Below are positions 60,842 through 64,000 of a DNA stretch of 64,000 bases, one piece after another. A program made the translations under genes and the position numbers. Under the pieces are notes generated by a model that made no database searches, was not told the origin of the DNA, and saw nothing but the letters and a program-made list of their open reading frames with translations. Source of the stretch: Flavobacteriaceae bacterium CP2B (GTDB lineage Bacteria; Bacteroidota; Bacteroidia; Flavobacteriales; Flavobacteriaceae); NCBI GenBank assembly GCA_001683825.1, contig LXTR01000005.1:45030-109029 (forward strand), given 5' to 3'. Each line of letters starts with the position of its first letter. The stretch's first letter is position 1.

Positions 60842-63800
60842 TGCTACCAAACTTTACCCGAAAAACAGGCCTGGCCCTTGCGCTTCTTTTTTCGTTGATA
60901 GGATTCGCACAGGAATACCACTCTTTTGATATTCGTTATCAGAACAATATCAAAGGAGACCTCACTTTTATAGCCAACAACATCGTCAACCGTGACGGGG
61001 GTTCGGGCAACACCGAACCCGAAGACCCCTATAATTCCACGGGGAATTCCTCTACCTATAACGATTGGCTGGACATGCAATACATTGATGTGGATAACGA
61101 TCCGGCCACTTTTAGCTCCAGCCGGGCCAATTTTACGTTCCCCAATGCCAACTGTAACCTGATCCGCTACGCCGGCCTCTATTGGTCTGCCACCTATCCC
61201 AGTGAACAGGCCGGTCAGGCCGTGGGTACCAACCGCCAGAACGACTTCAACCAGGTAAAATTCATGGTGCCGGGGGGTGCCTATGTGGACATTACCGCGG
61301 ATGAAGTTATCTACGACGGCTTTACCAGCCCGGACAACTCCATGCGGCAGAACAGCCCCTATGCCTGTTATGCAGACGTAACCGCGCTTTTGACAGCCTT
61401 GCCCGACCCGACGGGAGACTATACTGTCGCCAACGTCCGGTCGGTAGTCGGTTCCCTCTCACCCGGCGGAGGAGCCTCCGCGGGATGGACCCTGGTGGTC
61501 GTCTATGAGAACCCTTCCCTGACCGGGAAGCTTATTACCACTTTTGACGGGTTTGCCAGGGTGCGGAGCGCCAACCCGACGGTAGATATCAACTATAGCG
61601 GCTTTAACACCATCCCAGTAGGGCCGGTAAATGCCCGTTTAGGGGTAGCCGCCCTCGAAGGGGACAACCGGATTACCGGGGACCAGTTGCGCATCCGGGC
61701 CGCCAGCAACCCCGGCTTTACCACCTTGAGCAACCCGGTAAACCCAAACAACAACTTTTTCAACAGTAATATTACCTTAGACGGGGCGATTACCAACAAC
61801 CGGACCCCCAACAGTGTAAATACGCTGGGATACGACACCGATATCTTCTTGTTGAACAACCCTTTTAATTCCGTCATCCCCAACAACGAAACAGACGCCA
61901 CGTTCCGCTTCACTTCTAACGGAGACCAATACTATCCTTTCTTCAACTCCTTTAACGTGGAGATCATCGAACCGAACATCGTGGTGGAGAAAAGGGTGGA
62001 GGATATTGGCGGTAACGATATTACCGGGGCCGGGGTAAACCTGGGCCAATTGTTGGATTATGTACTTACATTCGAGAATATCGGCAACGACGATGCTACC
62101 AATTACACCATCAGGGATGTACTCCCCGTAAATGTAACGTTCATCCCCGGTTCCCTGGTCCTCCCGCCCGGGGTCACCTATGTGTATGACGCCGTCAGCC
62201 ATGAAATTACCTTTACCATCCCCGACAACCTGGTAGAAGAGGGAGACCCGCCATCCTCCATCCGCCTTCGTGTCAGGGTAGCCGAGAATTGTTTTGATTT
62301 TGTGGATGCCTGTACCGATACCATCCAAAACCTCGCTTTCTCCACGTACGAGGGGGTGATCAACAACAACCAGATCACTGATGACCCCAGTGTGTCGGAT
62401 TTTGATGCCTGCGGGTTTGTGACCCCGGGGGCCACCAATTTCCTGCTGGACGACCTGGAAGACTGCGATTTTACCCGTACCGTACAGCTTTGTGGGGCCA
62501 GCCTGGTCCTTGACGCAGGAGATAACTTTGATGACTACATCTGGTACTTTGATGAAAACGGGAACGGGCAGATCGACGGGGGGGACACCCTGCTGAACGA
62601 TGGTGACCCGGACAATGACCCCAGCACCCTGAGGGTAACTGAAATTGGTACGTATATCGTTGACAAAATCGTGGCGGACCCCTGTAAAGGATTCCAGGAG
62701 ATCATCACGGTAGAATACTTCGGAAATACACAGACCAACCCCATCACAGATTTAATCAACGACACTACCAACACAGTAGAAGGGGAAGTGGTCACCTGTC
62801 CTAACGATGGGGAGGAACTGCCCAAAATCTTCCTGTGCGGGTTAAATGACACGGAGCTTATACAAATCAACATCCCCGATGCCACCAGCATCCAATGGGA
62901 GCAGTTGGACGAGGCCAGTTGTGGCTCGGCAGGACCCGATTGTGCGAACAAAGATGCCGGCTGTACCTGGAACAATGTAGGCAGTGGCAGCAACTGGGTG
63001 GCGCAGGATCCCGGTAAATACCGAATACAGATCAACTACCAGAACGGTTGCTTTACGCGTTTCTACTTTGATATATTTAAAAACCCCCTGGACCCGCAAT
63101 ACAATGTAACAGACATCATTTGTGCCACCCCGGGGAATATTACGGTAACCAACATGCCTGCCAGCTACGAGTACCAGTTGCTGGATGCCACCAACGGGAA
63201 TATCCTGGTGCCATATGGCCTAAACCCCAGTTTTGATATAGCCACCAATGGCGCCTATACCGTAGAAATACGCCAGCAAGGGGTGGTTGACGGATGTATT
63301 TTCCGACTGGAAGATATAGGGGTCCTTTCCAGGAACTTCCAGGTAGATGTGGTCCCCCAGGACACAGATTGTAACGGCATGGGCGAAATTGCCATTTCCG
63401 TGCTCAATGTGGAACCCCAATATTATTATGAGATCTCCCAAGGGGGCACAACGATAGATACCTATGGCCCCAGTGTTGATAATAACTACACCTTTACCAA
63501 CCTCAGTGACGGGGTTTACGATGTCCTGGTCACCACAGATGACGGCTGTTCGTACACCGAACAGGTGACTATTAACGACCTGACAGACCTGGATCTTGAT
63601 GCCCGGGTCTCACAACACATTAGCTGTAAGGAAGGTAATATCCTAATGGAGTCTACCGGGGGCAAAACCCCGCATACCTATGCCATTTGGCAATATGTGG
63701 ATGAGGGTGGGACAACCGTAATCTCTTATCCTACCCCTGCCGATATCCCGGCTTCCGAGTTCCAGACCAGCCAGATTTTTGATATCTATGACCCGGGAGA

Positions 63801-64000
63801 CTATACCTTTGTGGTGGTAGACCGCAACAACTGCTTTGCCTTTTCCAATACGGTCAATATTATCCTGGTGCCCGCAGTTGAGTATACCACATCGGTGATG
63901 GATGAATCCTGCTTTGGGGCCAATGATGGGTCTATTACCTACAACATGACCAACACCAATGGGTATAAGGTTACCTATACGCTGACATATCCGGACAGTA
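60841..64000 (+). CDS. Giant secreted adhesin with DUF11 and SprB-like repeats, cut by window end
   Basis: The frame starts at ATG 60841, sharing its A with the TAA stop of the PorP/SprF gene (TAATG), and is still open at base 64000, so at least 1053 residues. A signal peptide (ALALLFSLIGFAQ) is followed by a long beta-rich N-terminal domain to about residue 370, a DUF11-type repeat at about 375-497 (NIVVEKRVEDIG, LTFENIGNDDATNYTIRDVLP), and from about residue 840 Cys-rich SprB-like repeats (for example ISCKEGNILMESTGGKTPHTYAIW). SprB is the mobile gliding adhesin of Flavobacterium johnsoniae. A T9SS sorting domain is expected beyond the window. Confidence 0.88.
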   Translation, partial: MLPNFTRKTGLALALLFSLIGFAQEYHSFDIRYQNNIKGDLTFIANNIVNRDGGSGNTEPEDPYNSTGNSSTYNDWLDMQYIDVDNDPATFSSSRANFTFPNANCNLIRYAGLYWSATYPSEQAGQAVGTNRQNDFNQVKFMVPGGAYVDITADEVIYDGFTSPDNSMRQNSPYACYADVTALLTALPDPTGDYTVANVRSVVGSLSPGGGASAGWTLVVVYENPSLTGKLITTFDGFARVRSANPTVDINYSGFNTIPVGPVNARLGVAALEGDNRITGDQLRIRAASNPGFTTLSNPVNPNNNFFNSNITLDGAITNNRTPNSVNTLGYDTDIFLLNNPFNSVIPNNETDATFRFTSNGDQYYPFFNSFNVEIIEPNIVVEKRVEDIGGNDITGAGVNLGQLLDYVLTFENIGNDDATNYTIRDVLPVNVTFIPGSLVLPPGVTYVYDAVSHEITFTIPDNLVEEGDPPSSIRLRVRVAENCFDFVDACTDTIQNLAFSTYEGVINNNQITDDPSVSDFDACGFVTPGATNFLLDDLEDCDFTRTVQLCGASLVLDAGDNFDDYIWYFDENGNGQIDGGDTLLNDGDPDNDPSTLRVTEIGTYIVDKIVADPCKGFQEIITVEYFGNTQTNPITDLINDTTNTVEGEVVTCPNDGEELPKIFLCGLNDTELIQINIPDATSIQWEQLDEASCGSAGPDCANKDAGCTWNNVGSGSNWVAQDPGKYRIQINYQNGCFTRFYFDIFKNPLDPQYNVTDIICATPGNITVTNMPASYEYQLLDATNGNILVPYGLNPSFDIATNGAYTVEIRQQGVVDGCIFRLEDIGVLSRNFQVDVVPQDTDCNGMGEIAISVLNVEPQYYYEISQGGTTIDTYGPSVDNNYTFTNLSDGVYDVLVTTDDGCSYTEQVTINDLTDLDLDARVSQHISCKEGNILMESTGGKTPHTYAIWQYVDEGGTTVISYPTPADIPASEFQTSQIFDIYDPGDYTFVVVDRNNCFAFSNTVNIILVPAVEYTTSVMDESCFGANDGSITYNMTNTNGYKVTYTLTYPDS

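Noticed and set aside
61089..61097. Perfect DnaA-box word (TTATCCACA on the minus strand)
   Set aside because: A single copy inside the adhesin coding region without a cluster; expected by chance in 64 kb, so not an origin.

Overview
The window reads as chromosomal DNA from a marine, Bacteroidota bacterium of the Flavobacteriaceae type. The reasons are several Bacteroidota-restricted protein families (DUF4254, DUF6427, DUF6341, DUF6909, DUF4837, DUF4175, DUF6747, DUF6327), type IX secretion (T9SS) cargo with a gliding-motility C-terminal domain, PorP/SprF and OmpA/PD40 proteins, and promoters of the Bacteroidota form (TTG, about 19 nt, TAnnTTTG) with almost no Shine-Dalgarno sequences. Base composition is moderate, so a Robiginitalea/Muricauda-like genus is possible, but the genus cannot be fixed from the sequence alone. 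I see no insertion sequence, prophage, CRISPR array, rRNA or tRNA.

Layout. (1) 1-4.1 kb: housekeeping and conserved membrane genes: GT9 glycosyltransferase (cut by the window edge), DUF4254, DUF6427, DUF6341, purD. (2) 4.1-28.1 kb: one large cell-surface polysaccharide locus, all on the minus strand. It holds UDP-xylose synthase, a polyprenyl-phosphate sugar transferase, three Wzy/WaaL-like membrane proteins, WecG- and GT2-type glycosyltransferases, a deacetylase, an AAC(3)-fold acyltransferase with its own KAS III and acyl carrier protein, a sulfotransferase, a Wzx flippase, wecC and wecB (UDP-ManNAc uronate), an MBOAT/SGNH O-acylation pair, rfbDCAB (dTDP-rhamnose) and a Wzz-like chain-length protein. 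The predicted product is an acidic, probably sulfated, acylated Wzx/Wzy-type polysaccharide. (3) 28.1-56.3 kb: core genome: DUF6909, GH3-like, M23 peptidase, tatA, an OmpA protein with SPOR-like repeats followed by a 56-residue membrane protein, DUF4837, LysM lytic transglycosylase, pgk, holB, a DoxX-like protein, an OmpH-like lipoprotein, a methyltransferase, mnmG, ybeY, DUF4175, an alkane-monooxygenase-like enzyme, gltX, an SPFH protein, a three-gene small envelope operon, and glnS. Two perfect 16-bp parS-like palindromes flank mnmG, which suggests the region lies near the chromosome origin. (4) 56.5 kb to the end: a T9SS surface module made of an Ig-repeat protein with a gliding-type C-terminal domain, a PorP/SprF protein carrying two extra SPOR-like repeats, and a giant DUF11/SprB-repeat adhesin that runs off the window.

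The strongest candidates for something new are (a) the tightly coupled ACP / KAS III / AAC(3)-fold acyltransferase / deacetylase / WecG cassette, which looks like a dedicated machine for putting an unusual acyl group on a surface sugar, and (b) the reuse of the same paired SPOR-like module in an OmpA anchor protein and as a C-terminal fusion on a PorP/SprF secretion partner.
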